Assembly (NCBI RefSeq): GCF_000383915.1 | Contig: NZ_KB912942.1 | Coordinates: 566,506-630,505, forward strand | Direction: 5' to 3' | DNA length: 64,000 nucleotides | Source: Amycolatopsis benzoatilytica AK 16/65 | Lineage (GTDB): Bacteria > Actinomycetota > Actinomycetes > Mycobacteriales > Pseudonocardiaceae | Shown here: piece by piece, positions 1 through 8,902 of the stretch | How the letters are laid out: each line of letters opens with the position of its first letter | Numbering within the stretch: the first letter of the stretch is position 1 | Notes under the pieces: generated by a model | Database searches by the model: none | Told to the model about the DNA's origin: nothing | The model's input: only the letters and a program-made list of their open reading frames with translations | Program-made: the position numbers and the translations under genes

Positions 1-1043
1 TTGCCGATCTCGTCCCACTGCTCCTGGATCCGGCGCAGCGCCGACTTGGCCGCGTCCAGGTTCGCCGCGACGTCGATCTTCTCGGCCTCGGCCAGCAGCT
101 CTTCCTTGCGCACCGCGTTGCCGGCGAACTCCGCGTCGCGCTCGGAGAACACCGCCGAGCGGCGGGCGAAGAAGGCGTCCTGGGCGGCGCGGAACCGCTG
201 CCACAGCGCCTCGTCGCTGTCCTTCGGCGCGCGCCCGGCGGCCTTCCACTCGGCCATCAGCTCCTTGTAGCGGCCGGCGGTGGCGCCCCAGTCGTCCGAC
301 TCGGACAGCGCTTCCGCCTCGGCGATGAGCTCTTCCTTGCGGTGCTTCGCGCTCGCCCGCTGCTTGTCCAGCTCGGCGAAGTGCGAGCCGCGGCGGCGGT
401 TGAACGCCTCGCGGGCTTTCGAGAACCGCTTCCACAGCTCGTCGTCGGTCTTGCGGTCGACGCCCTTGACCGTCTTCCACTCGTCGAGGATCGCGCGCAG
501 CCGGTCGCCGGCGACCTTCCACTGGGTGGAGTCGGCGGCGATCTTCTCCGCCTCCTCGGCCAGCGCCTGCTTGCGTGCGACGGCAGCGGCGCGGGCTTCT
601 TCGCGCTCGTGCTTGACGTTGACCAGCGCCTTCTCCGCCAGGCCGATCACGAACTCGAGCCGCGCGGCCAGCGCCGCGAGGTCGCCGACCACGGCTGCCT
701 CGCCGAGGCCGTCGCGGATCTGGGTCGCGCTCGAGAGCGCGTGCTTCGGGTCGCCCGCGCCGGAGTTCAGCCGCGTTTCGAGCAGTTCGACCTCGGTGCG
801 CACGTCGTCGAAGCGGCGCGCGTAGTGCAGCAGACCCTCTTCGGGAGTGCCGGCCTGCCAGACCCCGACCTCGCGCTCGCCGTCCGCGGTGAAGACATAG
901 ACGGTGCCTTCGTCGTTGACCCGGCCCCAGTTGGCGGGGGCGGGTTCGGCCGGCGGCACCGGCGGTGCGGCAGGGCCCGCGCCCTGCGCGTGCGGCACCG
1001 GGTGCGGTGCCGGAGTGCCGGGGGACGTGTTCTCCTGGGCCAT
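1..1043 (-). CDS. DUF349 domain protein (3' end outside window)
   Basis: About 347 codons are visible and the C-terminus is cut by the window edge. The protein starts with a disordered Pro/Ala/His-rich segment (residues 1-35), followed by helical repeats rich in Glu, Lys, Arg and Trp. The repeats carry the recurring DUF349 pattern of W-K followed by LW.RF..A..AF..RR, for example around ELWKRF and ALWQRF. The ATG is preceded by AAGGAG at a good distance. DUF349 proteins are predicted coiled-coil, nucleic-acid-associated factors of unclear role, so no reaction can be given. The gene is divergent from miaA across about 220 bp. Confidence 0.9.
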   Translation of the reverse strand, partial: MAQENTSPGTPAPHPVPHAQGAGPAAPPVPPAEPAPANWGRVNDEGTVYVFTADGEREVGVWQAGTPEEGLLHYARRFDDVRTEVELLETRLNSGAGDPKHALSSATQIRDGLGEAAVVGDLAALAARLEFVIGLAEKALVNVKHEREEARAAAVARKQALAEEAEKIAADSTQWKVAGDRLRAILDEWKTVKGVDRKTDDELWKRFSKAREAFNRRRGSHFAELDKQRASAKHRKEELIAEAEALSESDDWGATAGRYKELMAEWKAAGRAPKDSDEALWQRFRAAQDAFFARRSAVFSERDAEFAGNAVRKEELLAEAEKIDVAANLDAAKSALRRIQEQWDEIG

Positions 1044-1265
1044 CGCAGGCTCCTTATCGCCTGTACGCCCGCGGCTGCGGGCGCCCCGCCGCGTGAGCGG
1101 GGCCGGGTTACGCTGTCGTGCTTCTCCAGGGGCATGGGGCCCCAGCGGCATTGAAGCAGCTCAGCGCCCGCCGTGGTACTCCGATGAGTTCCCTGAAGCC
1201 GTTGATCCTACTTCTCCTTGACGCTCTGTGCCCGTGCCTGGCCCGGCCGGGTACCGTTCGCCAGC

Positions 1266-2186
1266 GTGATCAGCCCTGTTCAACCGCTCCGTCCAGTGGC
1301 TGTCGTCGGCCCTACCGCGACCGGCAAGACGGCGCTCGCGGTCGAGCTGGCGCTGGCGTTGGACGGCGAAGTGGTGAACGCCGACGCGCTGCAGCTCTAC
1401 CGCGGCATGGACATCGGCACCGCCAAAGCGACCACGGCGGAACGGCGCGGCGTCCCGCATCACCTGCTCGACGTGCTCGACGTGACTGAGACCGCGTCGG
1501 TCGCCGCCTATCAGCGCGACGCCCGCCGCACGATCGAGCGGATTCTGGCCACCGGCCGGGTACCGGTGCTGACCGGCGGCTCGGGCCTGTACGTCCAAGC
1601 TGTCCTGGACGATCTCAAGTTCCCCGGCACTGATCCGGCGGTGCGCGCCCGGCTCGACAGCGAGGCCGCCGAGCTCGGCACCGCCGCGCTCTACACCCGG
1701 CTGCAGCAGCTCGATCCGGCGGCGGCGGTGGCGATCCTGCCCACCAACACCCGGCGCATCGTGCGCGCGCTGGAGGTCATCGAGATCACCGGAGAACCGT
1801 TCTCGGCGAACCTGCCCAAGCCCGGGCCGGCGCGCTGGGACACCGTGCTGATCGGTGTCGACCGCGAGGTCGCCGAGCTGGACGAGCGCGTCGACCTGCG
1901 GGTGGAGCGGATGTTCGAGGCGGGTCTGGTCGACGAGGTGCGCGAGCTGATCAAGCACGGCCTGCGCGAGGGGAAGACCGCTTCGCGGGCGCTCGGCTAC
2001 CAGCAGGTGCTCGCCGAACTGGACGGCGAGGGGGACTTCGCGGCGGCTGCCGCGGCGACCGCGCAGGCCACTCGGCGGTTCGTGCGCAGGCAGCGTTCGT
2101 GGTTCCGCCGGGACAAGCGGATCCAATGGTTCGACGGCGGATCGGACGCGCTGGCCGCGCGGGTCCTCGCCGCGCTCGACCAGTAG
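1266..2186 (+). CDS. miaA: tRNA dimethylallyltransferase MiaA
   Basis: MiaA transfers a dimethylallyl group to N6 of A37 in tRNAs that read UNN codons. The product is 306 residues, normal for the family. The P-loop GPTATGKT is near residues 10-17. The substrate-binding stretch [15 protein letters not shown] follows, then the GGSGLY motif and the C-terminal [14 protein letters not shown] segment. The GTG at 1266 gives the usual N-terminus (VISPVQP before the P-loop); the frame stays open upstream but that stretch is not family-like. The stop codon TAG forms part of the -10 hexamer of dapF, 9 nt before its ATG. The miaA-dapF-hflX order is common in actinobacteria. Confidence 0.96.
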   Translation: MISPVQPLRPVAVVGPTATGKTALAVELALALDGEVVNADALQLYRGMDIGTAKATTAERRGVPHHLLDVLDVTETASVAAYQRDARRTIERILATGRVPVLTGGSGLYVQAVLDDLKFPGTDPAVRARLDSEAAELGTAALYTRLQQLDPAAAVAILPTNTRRIVRALEVIEITGEPFSANLPKPGPARWDTVLIGVDREVAELDERVDLRVERMFEAGLVDEVRELIKHGLREGKTASRALGYQQVLAELDGEGDFAAAAAATAQATRRFVRRQRSWFRRDKRIQWFDGGSDALAARVLAALDQ

Positions 2187-2195
2187 CCTGGTCAC
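2184..2195 (+). promoter_or_regulatory. dapF leaderless promoter (-10 TAGCCT)
   Basis: TAGCCT at 2184-2189 is followed by exactly 6 nt and then the dapF ATG at 2196, which fits a leaderless transcript. The first three bases are the miaA stop codon. No Shine-Dalgarno sequence precedes dapF. No convincing -35 was seen, so this is a pattern-based call. Confidence 0.5.
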
Positions 2196-3023
2196 ATGGG
2201 CGGCATCGAATTCCTCAAGGGCCACGGCACGCAGAACGACTTCGTGCTGCTGCCCGACCCGTCCGGCCGCCTGGACCTCACCGTCGCCCGGGTCGCCGCG
2301 CTGTGCGACCGCCAGCGGGGCATCGGCGCGGACGGCGTGCTGCGGGTCGTGCGCGCCGCGGCGATCGGCGAGAAGTCCGCCGGCGAGTGGTTCATGGACT
2401 ACCGCAACGCGGACGGCTCGATCGCTGAGATGTGCGGCAACGGCACCCGGGTCTTCGCGCGCTACCTCGTCGATTCGGGACTGGCTGGCGAGGGCGAGTT
2501 CGTGATCGGCACCCGGGCGGGCGACCGGCCGGTCGTCGTGCACCCGGACCGCTCGGTCACCGTCCAGATGGGACCGGCGACCATCACCGGGACCTCGGTC
2601 ACCGTGGTGGCCGGGCAGCCGTTCTCCGGGGTCGCCGTCAACGTCGGCAACCCGCACCTGGTGTCGGTGACCGACACCGACATCGCCGGGCTCGACCTGC
2701 GCGACCAGCCGGACTTCGACCACGACGTGTTCCCGTCCGGGGTGAACCTGGAGTTCGTGAACGTGCTCGGCGAGGGCGCGCTGCGGATGCGCGTGCACGA
2801 GCGCGGCGTCGGCGAGACGCACGCCTGCGGCACCGGCACGGTCGCCGCGGTGGCCGCTTCGCTGCACCTGGCAGGCCAGGACGCGGGGGAGTCCACTGTG
2901 GACATACCGGGCGGGCGGGTGTCGGTGACGGTCGGGCGCGGCGAGTCCACGCTGACCGGTCCGGCGGAGATCGTCGCCCGCGGCGAGCTGGACGAAGCCT
3001 GGTGGCTCGCCGCGGGCGAGTGA
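2196..3023 (+). CDS. dapF: Diaminopimelate epimerase DapF
   Basis: DapF interconverts LL- and meso-diaminopimelate, the precursor of lysine and of the peptidoglycan cross-link. The protein is 275 residues with the two-fold DapF architecture. GHGTQNDF is near the N-terminus. The first catalytic cysteine is in EMCGNGTR (about residue 75) and the second in HACGTGT (about residue 210), so both members of the acid/base pair are present. It follows miaA and has its own candidate leaderless promoter. Its stop codon (3021-3023) directly abuts the valS stop codon on the other strand, with no intergenic base. Confidence 0.97.
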   Translation: MGGIEFLKGHGTQNDFVLLPDPSGRLDLTVARVAALCDRQRGIGADGVLRVVRAAAIGEKSAGEWFMDYRNADGSIAEMCGNGTRVFARYLVDSGLAGEGEFVIGTRAGDRPVVVHPDRSVTVQMGPATITGTSVTVVAGQPFSGVAVNVGNPHLVSVTDTDIAGLDLRDQPDFDHDVFPSGVNLEFVNVLGEGALRMRVHERGVGETHACGTGTVAAVAASLHLAGQDAGESTVDIPGGRVSVTVGRGESTLTGPAEIVARGELDEAWWLAAGE

Positions 3024-5525
3024 TCAGCCGATCGTCACGTCGAAGGCGAGATCGCCTTCCCGCGTCGACACGGAGGTGACCGCGCCGGCGATCCGGACGT
3101 CCGCGGCGACCTCGGCGAAGCCGGCCAAAACGTCCGCCGGAGCGGTCACCGACAGAGTCTCGACGGCGGTCCGCATCGACACCTTCGCGTCCGTCTTCGC
3201 CCGGCGCACCGCCGCGATCACCGAACCGGCCAGCGGCAGCAACGCGGCGTCCCCGTCCGTTTCCGGCGCGGTCGGCCACGCGGCCTGATGCACCGAGCCC
3301 TCCTGCCACCACGACCAGATCTCTTCGGCGGCGAACGGCAGCACCGGGGCGAACATCCGCACCAGCGCGGACAGCGCAGTGCGCAACGCCACCTGCGCTG
3401 ATTCGGCCGCCGCCGGGCCGCGGTCGCCGTACGCCCGGCCCTTCACGAGTTCCACGTAGTCGTCGCAGAACGTCCAGAAGAACGTCTCCGTCACTTGCAG
3501 CGCCCGAGCCTGGTCCAGCGATTCGAACGCCGCCGTCGCTTCCTCGACCACCGTCGCCAGCGTGGCGAGCACGGACCGGTCCAGCGGTTCGGTCGCGGCG
3601 GCTTCCGGCGACGGGAGACCGAGGCCGAGCACGAACCGGCTGACGTTCAGCAGCTTCGTCGCCAGCCGACGGCCGACCTTCATCTGGCCCTCGTCCACCG
3701 CGGTGTCGACGCCCGGCCGCGCGCTCGCCGCCCAGTAGCGGACGGCGTCGGAACCGTGCCGGTCCAGCAGGTCCGCGGGCGTGACGACGTTGCCGACCGA
3801 CTTCGACATCTTCTTGCGGTCCGGGTCGAGCACCCAGCCGGAGATGACCGCGTCCCGCCACGGCAGCACGCCTTCCTCCAGTTCGGCGCGCACCGTGGTG
3901 GAGAACAGCCAGGTCCGGATGATCTCGTGCGCCTGCGGCCGCAGCGAGTACGGGAACACCCGGCGGAAGAGGTCGTCGTCGATGCTCCAGCGGCCGGCGA
4001 TCTGCGGCGTCAGCGACGAGGTCGCCCAGGTGTCCATCACGTCCGCTTCGGCGGCGAACCCGCCGGGCACCCCGCGCTGGTCCCCGGTGTAGCCGGGCGG
4101 CACGTCGCTGCTCGGGTCGACCGGCAGGCTCGCGTCGTCCGGCACCAGCACCTTGTCGTGGTCCGGCTCGCCGTCGGCGTCGAGTGGGTACCAGACCGGG
4201 ATCGGGACGCCGAAGAACCGCTGCCTGCTGACCAGCCAGTCGCTCGTCAGGCCCTCGACCCAGCTGCGATAGCGCACCTGCATGTGCGGCGGCACCCAGT
4301 TCAGTTCCTCGCCGCGGCGCAGCAGTTTCGCGCGCAGGGCGTCGTCGCGGCCGCCGTTGCGCAGGTACCACTGGCGGCTGGTGACGATTTCGAGCGGTTT
4401 GTCGCCCTTTTCGTAGAACTTCACCGGATGCGTGATCGGCCGCGGCTCGCCGCGCAGCGCGCCCGCCTCGCGCAGCAGGTCGACCAGGATCTGCCGTCCA
4501 GTGTGGACAGTCTTGCCGGCCAGCGGTGCGTACGCGTCGGCGGGCACGCCGGGAGGCGGCTCGGACCGGAACCGGCCGTCGCGGCCGAGCGCCGGGCGCG
4601 TTTCCAGCCGCAGCGCCCGCCACCAGGTGACGTCGGTGGTGTCGCCGAACGTGCAGACCATCGCGATGCCGGTGCCCTTTTCCGGATCGGCGAGATGGTG
4701 CGCGTGCACCGGCACCTCGACGCCGAACACCGGCGTGCGCACGGACTTTCCGAAGAGACCCCGGTACCGCTCGTCGTCCGGATGCGCCACCAGCGCGACG
4801 CACGCGGGCAGCAGTTCGGGCCGGGTCGTGCAGATCAGCACTTCGGTGCCGTCGTCCGCGGCGAAGGCGAGATCGTGGTACGCGCCAGGGCGTTCCCGGT
4901 CTTCGAGCTCAGCCTGGGCGACCGCGGTGCGGAAGGTGACGTCCCAGAGCGTCGGGGCTTCGGACTGGTACGCCTCGCCGCGTGCGAGGTTGCGCAGGAA
5001 CGCGCGTTGCGAGATCTCCGTGGTCGCCGGGTCGATCGTCTGGTACGCCAGCGTCCAGTCCACCGACAGCCCGATGCTCCGCCAGACCTCCTCGAACACC
5101 TTCTCGTCGGTTTCGGTCAGCTGCCGGCACAGTTCCACGAAATTGCGCCGGGACACCGGAATCGCGTTCTTGCCGGGCTTCTCCGGCGGCGTGAACGCGG
5201 GGTCGTAGGGGAGCGAGGGTTCGCAGCGCACGCCGAAGTGGTTCTGCACGCGGCGTTCGGTGGGCAGGCCGTTGTCGTCCCAGCCCACCGGATAGAACAC
5301 CGAACGGCCGCGCATCCGTTGGTAGCGCGCGAGAACGTCGGTGTGCGTATAGGAGAAGACGTGGCCGATGTGCAGCGAACCGCTCGCGGTCAGCGGCGGC
5401 GTGTCGATCGAGTAGACGTCCGGGCGGGACCGGTCGAACCGGTATACGCCTTCGCGCTCCCACACCGGTGCCCATTTGGCGGTCAGGCCGTCGACGCTGG
5501 TCTGGTGCGGGATCTTCTCGTCCAT
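3024..5525 (-). CDS. valS: Valyl-tRNA synthetase
   Basis: The enzyme charges tRNA-Val. The product is 833 residues. The class I signature HIGH is at residues 52-55 and KMSKS at 572-576. The middle region is a CP1-type editing domain, and an anticodon-binding helical domain follows KMSKS. PVSRRNFVELC near residue 115 and the absence of the long C-terminal coiled-coil arm resemble the shorter, archaeal-like ValRS type found in some bacteria rather than the E. coli type (family knowledge, not tested here). ATG start. The MFS gene ends 9 nt upstream, so the two are probably co-transcribed. The 3' end abuts dapF tail to tail. Confidence 0.96.
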   Translation of the reverse strand: MDEKIPHQTSVDGLTAKWAPVWEREGVYRFDRSRPDVYSIDTPPLTASGSLHIGHVFSYTHTDVLARYQRMRGRSVFYPVGWDDNGLPTERRVQNHFGVRCEPSLPYDPAFTPPEKPGKNAIPVSRRNFVELCRQLTETDEKVFEEVWRSIGLSVDWTLAYQTIDPATTEISQRAFLRNLARGEAYQSEAPTLWDVTFRTAVAQAELEDRERPGAYHDLAFAADDGTEVLICTTRPELLPACVALVAHPDDERYRGLFGKSVRTPVFGVEVPVHAHHLADPEKGTGIAMVCTFGDTTDVTWWRALRLETRPALGRDGRFRSEPPPGVPADAYAPLAGKTVHTGRQILVDLLREAGALRGEPRPITHPVKFYEKGDKPLEIVTSRQWYLRNGGRDDALRAKLLRRGEELNWVPPHMQVRYRSWVEGLTSDWLVSRQRFFGVPIPVWYPLDADGEPDHDKVLVPDDASLPVDPSSDVPPGYTGDQRGVPGGFAAEADVMDTWATSSLTPQIAGRWSIDDDLFRRVFPYSLRPQAHEIIRTWLFSTTVRAELEEGVLPWRDAVISGWVLDPDRKKMSKSVGNVVTPADLLDRHGSDAVRYWAASARPGVDTAVDEGQMKVGRRLATKLLNVSRFVLGLGLPSPEAAATEPLDRSVLATLATVVEEATAAFESLDQARALQVTETFFWTFCDDYVELVKGRAYGDRGPAAAESAQVALRTALSALVRMFAPVLPFAAEEIWSWWQEGSVHQAAWPTAPETDGDAALLPLAGSVIAAVRRAKTDAKVSMRTAVETLSVTAPADVLAGFAEVAADVRIAGAVTSVSTREGDLAFDVTIG

Positions 5526-5534
5526 GTCCGCACT

Positions 5535-6788
5535 TTACGGCGCGGGCACAACCATTTTCGCGCTGGTCGGCAGGTCGCGCATCCGCCGCAGCGGCGAGCA
5601 GACCACCCACAGCGCGCCGAGCAGTTCGCCGGCACTGGCCATCCAGAACGCGCCGGTGAGCCCGAACCATTCGCCGAGCCCGCCGCCGAGCAGCCCGCCC
5701 AGCGGCAGCGAGCCCCACACGATGAACCGGACGCTCGCGTTCATCCGGCCGAGCAGCCGGTCCGGCGTGATCGCCTGGCGGTAGGACACCTGCGCGATGT
5801 TGTAGAGGATCACGCCGAAGCCGAACGCGGCCAGCCCGAACCCGGCGAGCGCGAGCCGCCAGCCCGGTGCCGCGAGCGGGACCAGCAGCCCGCCCGGCCA
5901 CACCGTCGTCGGCACCAGCCAGATCGACCGGGCCTGCCCGATCTTCCGGATGATCGGCCCGGCGCAGAGCGCGGCGATGATGCCGCCGATGCCGCCGACC
6001 GCGAGCAGCCCGCCGACTTCGGCCGGCTTCAGCCCGGCGGTGCGGGTCAGGAACAGCACCTGAACGGCCTGGGCCGCGCCGTTGAAGAAGTTGGACGTCG
6101 CGGTGCAGGCGACGATCGCGCGCAGCGGCCGGTCCGAGACGACGAACTTCAGGCCCTCCAGCATCTGCGGCAGCAGACGCTCGTGTTCGGCTCGCTCGGG
6201 CCGCTCTTCGACGGTGCGGATGCGCCAGAGGCACAGTGCGGAGGTGAGGTAGCCGAACCCGGTGACCAGGATCGTGCTGGCCGCGCCGAGGAACTGCACG
6301 AGCACACCGGCGAGGCTAGGCCCGGCGATCTGCGCCGAGGACTGGACTGCCTGCAGTTTGGCGTTGCCTTCCAGCAGCTTCTCGCGGCCGACCAGTGCGG
6401 GCAGATACGCCTGGTAGGAAACGTCGAAGAACACCGTCGCCAGGCCGGTGAACAGGACCACTACGAGCAATTGCGCCATCGTCAGCACGCCGGCCCACCA
6501 GGCCAGCGGGACGCTGAGCAGCAGCACGCCGCGGACCAGGTCGGCGGCGAGCATCAGCGACCGCTTGCGCATCCGGTCCACCCACACGCCCGCGGGCAGG
6601 CCGATGACCAGGAAGCCGAGCGTCTCGGCCATGGTCAGCAGGCCCATCTCGAACGGGGTAGCCGCCAGCACGCCCGCGGCGAGCAGCGGGATCGCCGTGA
6701 TGCCGACGAACATCCCCAGCTGGCTGGCGGTGTCCCCAGCCCAGAGCCGCCGGAAGTCGGCGTGGAAGAAGAGTGAGTCTCGACGCAC
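5535..6788 (-). CDS. MFS transporter, EntS/MFS_3-like
   Basis: A 417-residue membrane protein with about 12 hydrophobic segments. The N-terminal block FFHADFRRLWAGDTASQLG and the loop GVWVDRMRKRSLM between segments 2 and 3 are typical of MFS_3 drug or siderophore exporters. The substrate cannot be read from the sequence. I place the start at GTG 6788. The frame extends to a TTG at 6824, but that TTG is the first triplet of a good -35 hexamer (TTGACT) whose -10 (AACACT) lies 7 nt before the GTG. The gene is divergent from a winged-helix regulator that probably controls it, and sits upstream of valS. Confidence 0.88.
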   Translation of the reverse strand: MRRDSLFFHADFRRLWAGDTASQLGMFVGITAIPLLAAGVLAATPFEMGLLTMAETLGFLVIGLPAGVWVDRMRKRSLMLAADLVRGVLLLSVPLAWWAGVLTMAQLLVVVLFTGLATVFFDVSYQAYLPALVGREKLLEGNAKLQAVQSSAQIAGPSLAGVLVQFLGAASTILVTGFGYLTSALCLWRIRTVEERPERAEHERLLPQMLEGLKFVVSDRPLRAIVACTATSNFFNGAAQAVQVLFLTRTAGLKPAEVGGLLAVGGIGGIIAALCAGPIIRKIGQARSIWLVPTTVWPGGLLVPLAAPGWRLALAGFGLAAFGFGVILYNIAQVSYRQAITPDRLLGRMNASVRFIVWGSLPLGGLLGGGLGEWFGLTGAFWMASAGELLGALWVVCSPLRRMRDLPTSAKMVVPAP

Positions 6789-6795
6789 CCGATCG

Positions 6796-6828
6796 AGTGT
6801 TGTCGAGTGATTGGAAAGAGTCAATCAC
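6796..6828 (-). promoter_or_regulatory. MFS gene promoter with overlapping operator
   Basis: Read on the minus strand: TTGACT (6824-6819), 17-bp spacer, AACACT (6801-6796), then 7 nt to GTG 6788. A perfect inverted repeat GTGATTG-N8-CAATCAC occupies 6807-6828 and covers the -35. It is the natural binding site for the divergent regulator at 6851, and occupancy would block the transporter promoter. Confidence 0.65.
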
Positions 6829-6838
6829 TTTGCCCGCC

Positions 6839-6850
6839 TAGGCTGGCGGG
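6839..6850 (+). promoter_or_regulatory. Leaderless -10 for the winged-helix regulator
   Basis: TAGGCT at 6839-6844 plus 6 nt precedes GTG 6851. There is no Shine-Dalgarno sequence and no clear -35. The same TAGGCT-N6-GTG arrangement occurs at 23330-23344. Confidence 0.45.
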
Positions 6851-7357
6851 GTGTCGGGAAAACTGCGTCGGTCCACGGAAGCGGAGGCGGCCGCGCTCGC
6901 GTCCGGAATACGCCTGCGCATTATCCGGTTGACCACCTTCGAGGCGATGACGAACAAAGAGCTGTCGGACCGGCTCGGCCGCGATCCCGCGACCACCCTG
7001 CACCACGTGCGACGGCTGGTCGACACCGGTTTCCTGGTCGCGCAGGAGCCGCGGCGCGGCGCGCGCGGGGCGAAGGAGATCCCGTACTTGTCCACCGGCT
7101 TGTCGTGGCGCTTGGACAACGACGACACGCACGCGGTGGCGGTCAACGAGGCGATGCTGGAGGCCTATCTGGCCGAGATCGCCGAGGCCGACCTCACCCG
7201 GACCGACGCCACCCGGCTCGTGGTGCAGGTGCCCGACCAGGACGTCGGGGAGTTCAAGCGGCGGCTCGCCGAACTGCTCGAAGAGTTCAAGTCCCGGCCC
7301 CGCGACCAGGCCGCCGAGCGTACCGCGGTGTACGTCTCGATTTATCCCAGCGGGTAA
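6851..7357 (+). CDS. Winged-helix (ArsR-like) transcriptional regulator
   Basis: A 168-residue protein. Residues 15-75 form a winged helix: RLRIIRLTTFEAMTNKELSDRLG, then a recognition helix around PATTLHHVRRLVDTG, then a wing. The C-terminal half (ARLVVQVPDQDVGEFKRRLAELLEEF) looks like a dimerization or ligand domain. No metal-binding Cys/His cluster is visible, so metal sensing is unlikely. GTG start with a leaderless-type -10. It is divergent from the MFS exporter, and the palindrome between them suggests local repression. The inducer is unknown. Confidence 0.85.
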   Translation: MSGKLRRSTEAEAAALASGIRLRIIRLTTFEAMTNKELSDRLGRDPATTLHHVRRLVDTGFLVAQEPRRGARGAKEIPYLSTGLSWRLDNDDTHAVAVNEAMLEAYLAEIAEADLTRTDATRLVVQVPDQDVGEFKRRLAELLEEFKSRPRDQAAERTAVYVSIYPSG

Positions 7358-7400
7358 TCCGCTCGGCTCCCGCGCCGAATCGTGGGACCATGGAGACACG

Positions 7401-8846
7401 ATGACAGAACAGACACACGAAGACCTTTACGACTACGACAACGACTACGACCCCTCGGTCGGGGAGATGGAGCTCGAGGACCGCGCGTCGCTGCGCCGGG
7501 TCGCGGGCCTGTCCACCGAGCTCGAGGACGTCACCGAGGTCGAGTACCGGCAGCTGCGGCTGGAACGCGTTGTGCTGGTCGGCGTGTGGACTGAGGGCAC
7601 CGCCGCGCAGTCCGAGGCGTCGCTGGCCGAGCTGGCGCGACTGGCCGAGACAGCGGGCTCGGAAGTGCTCGAGGGCCTCGTCCAGCGCCGCCAGAAGCCC
7701 GACCCGGCGACCTACATCGGGTCCGGCAAGGTGCGCGAACTGCGCGACGTGGTGGTGGCGACCGGAGCCGACACGGTGATCTGCGACGGCGAGCTTTCGC
7801 CCGGCCAGCTGCGCCAGCTGGAGGAGAAGGTCAAGGTCAAGGTGATCGACCGGACCGCCTTGATCCTGGACATCTTCGCCCAGCACGCCAGCTCGCGGGA
7901 GGGCAAGGCCCAGGTCGAGCTGGCCCAGCTGCAGTACCTCGTCCCGCGGCTGCGCGGCTGGGGTTCGGCGCTGTCCCGGCAGGCCGGTGGCCGTGCCGGC
8001 GGCGCGAACGGCGGCGTCGGCCTGCGCGGGCCTGGTGAAACGAAGCTGGAAACCGACCGGCGGCGGATCAGCAAGCGCGTGGCGAAGCTGCGCCGGGAGA
8101 TCGCCGCGATGGACACCATCCGCGAGACCAAGCGCGGCAGGCGGGTGGCCAACGAGGTGCCGAGCGTGGCGATCGTGGGCTACACCAACGCCGGCAAGTC
8201 GAGCCTGCTCAACGCGCTGACCGGTGCGGGGGTGCTGGTGGAGGACGCGCTGTTCGCCACCCTGGACCCGACGACCCGGCGCGCCCAGACCGCCGACGGG
8301 CGCACCTTCACGCTGACCGACACCGTCGGGTTCGTGCGGCACCTGCCGCACCAGCTGGTGGACGCGTTCCGCTCGACGCTGGAGGAGGCGGCCGACGCCG
8401 ATCTGCTGCTGCACGTCGTGGACGGTTCCGACCCGGCCCCGGAGGACCAGGTCAACGCGGTGCGCGAGGTGCTCGCGGAGATCACCAGCCGCCGCAAGGA
8501 GCCGCTCCCGCCGGAATTGCTGGTGATCAACAAGGCCGACGCGGCCGACCCGGTCACGCTGGCCCGGCTGCGGCACGCGCTGGCGGGCTCTGTGCAGATC
8601 TCGGCGCGCACCGGTTCCGGCGTGGCCGAGCTGGCCGAGGTGCTGGCCGAACGGCTGCCGCGCCCGGAAACGGTGATCGACGTGCTGGTTCCGTACGCGC
8701 GGGGAGAGCTCGTGTCCCGTGCACACGCGGAAGGCACCGTGCTGGAAGAAGAGCACGTCGCCGACGGCACCCGGCTGCGGGTGCGGGTCCGTCCGGACCT
8801 GGCGGCCGCGCTGCGCGTGTTCGAGACGAACGCATCGGCGCTCTGA
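7401..8846 (+). CDS. hflX: GTPase HflX
   Basis: HflX is a ribosome-associated GTPase that splits stalled ribosomes under stress. The protein is 481 residues. The N-terminal HflX domain contains DPATYIGSGK and the glycine-rich linker GGVGLRGPGETKLETDRR (about 204-221). The G domain follows, with P-loop GYTNAGKSS (260-268), DTVGF switch II and NKAD for guanine specificity. The acidic N-terminal tail (DLYDYDNDYD) is an actinobacterial extension. A GGAG motif precedes the ATG. It sits downstream of dapF, as in related genomes, but is separated from it here by the inserted valS/MFS/regulator block. Confidence 0.96.
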   Translation: MTEQTHEDLYDYDNDYDPSVGEMELEDRASLRRVAGLSTELEDVTEVEYRQLRLERVVLVGVWTEGTAAQSEASLAELARLAETAGSEVLEGLVQRRQKPDPATYIGSGKVRELRDVVVATGADTVICDGELSPGQLRQLEEKVKVKVIDRTALILDIFAQHASSREGKAQVELAQLQYLVPRLRGWGSALSRQAGGRAGGANGGVGLRGPGETKLETDRRRISKRVAKLRREIAAMDTIRETKRGRRVANEVPSVAIVGYTNAGKSSLLNALTGAGVLVEDALFATLDPTTRRAQTADGRTFTLTDTVGFVRHLPHQLVDAFRSTLEEAADADLLLHVVDGSDPAPEDQVNAVREVLAEITSRRKEPLPPELLVINKADAADPVTLARLRHALAGSVQISARTGSGVAELAEVLAERLPRPETVIDVLVPYARGELVSRAHAEGTVLEEEHVADGTRLRVRVRPDLAAALRVFETNASAL

Positions 8847-8853
8847 ACGTCTT

Positions 8854-8891
8854 CCGTAGTGCACGGCCCGGATTCGGGTCGTGCACTACGG
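8854..8891. terminator. 17-bp hairpin after hflX, touching the next ribosome binding site
   Basis: Arms CCGTAGTGCAC (8854-8864) and GTGCACTACGG (8881-8891) are perfect inverted repeats. The inner bases GGCCCG/CGGGTC continue the stem with one G-U pair, giving about 17 bp around a GATT loop. It lies 7 nt after the hflX stop and has no T-run, as is usual for high-GC terminators. Its right arm touches the GGAGG that serves the next gene. Confidence 0.65.
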
Positions 8892-8902
8892 AGGTGACGC
8901 GG

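Noticed and set aside
3495-6776. A 1093-codon open frame on the + strand
   Set aside because: It is antisense to valS and the MFS gene. Its translation is low-complexity Arg/His/Gln/Asp sequence typical of the mirror frame of high-GC genes, and both opposite genes have clear family motifs.
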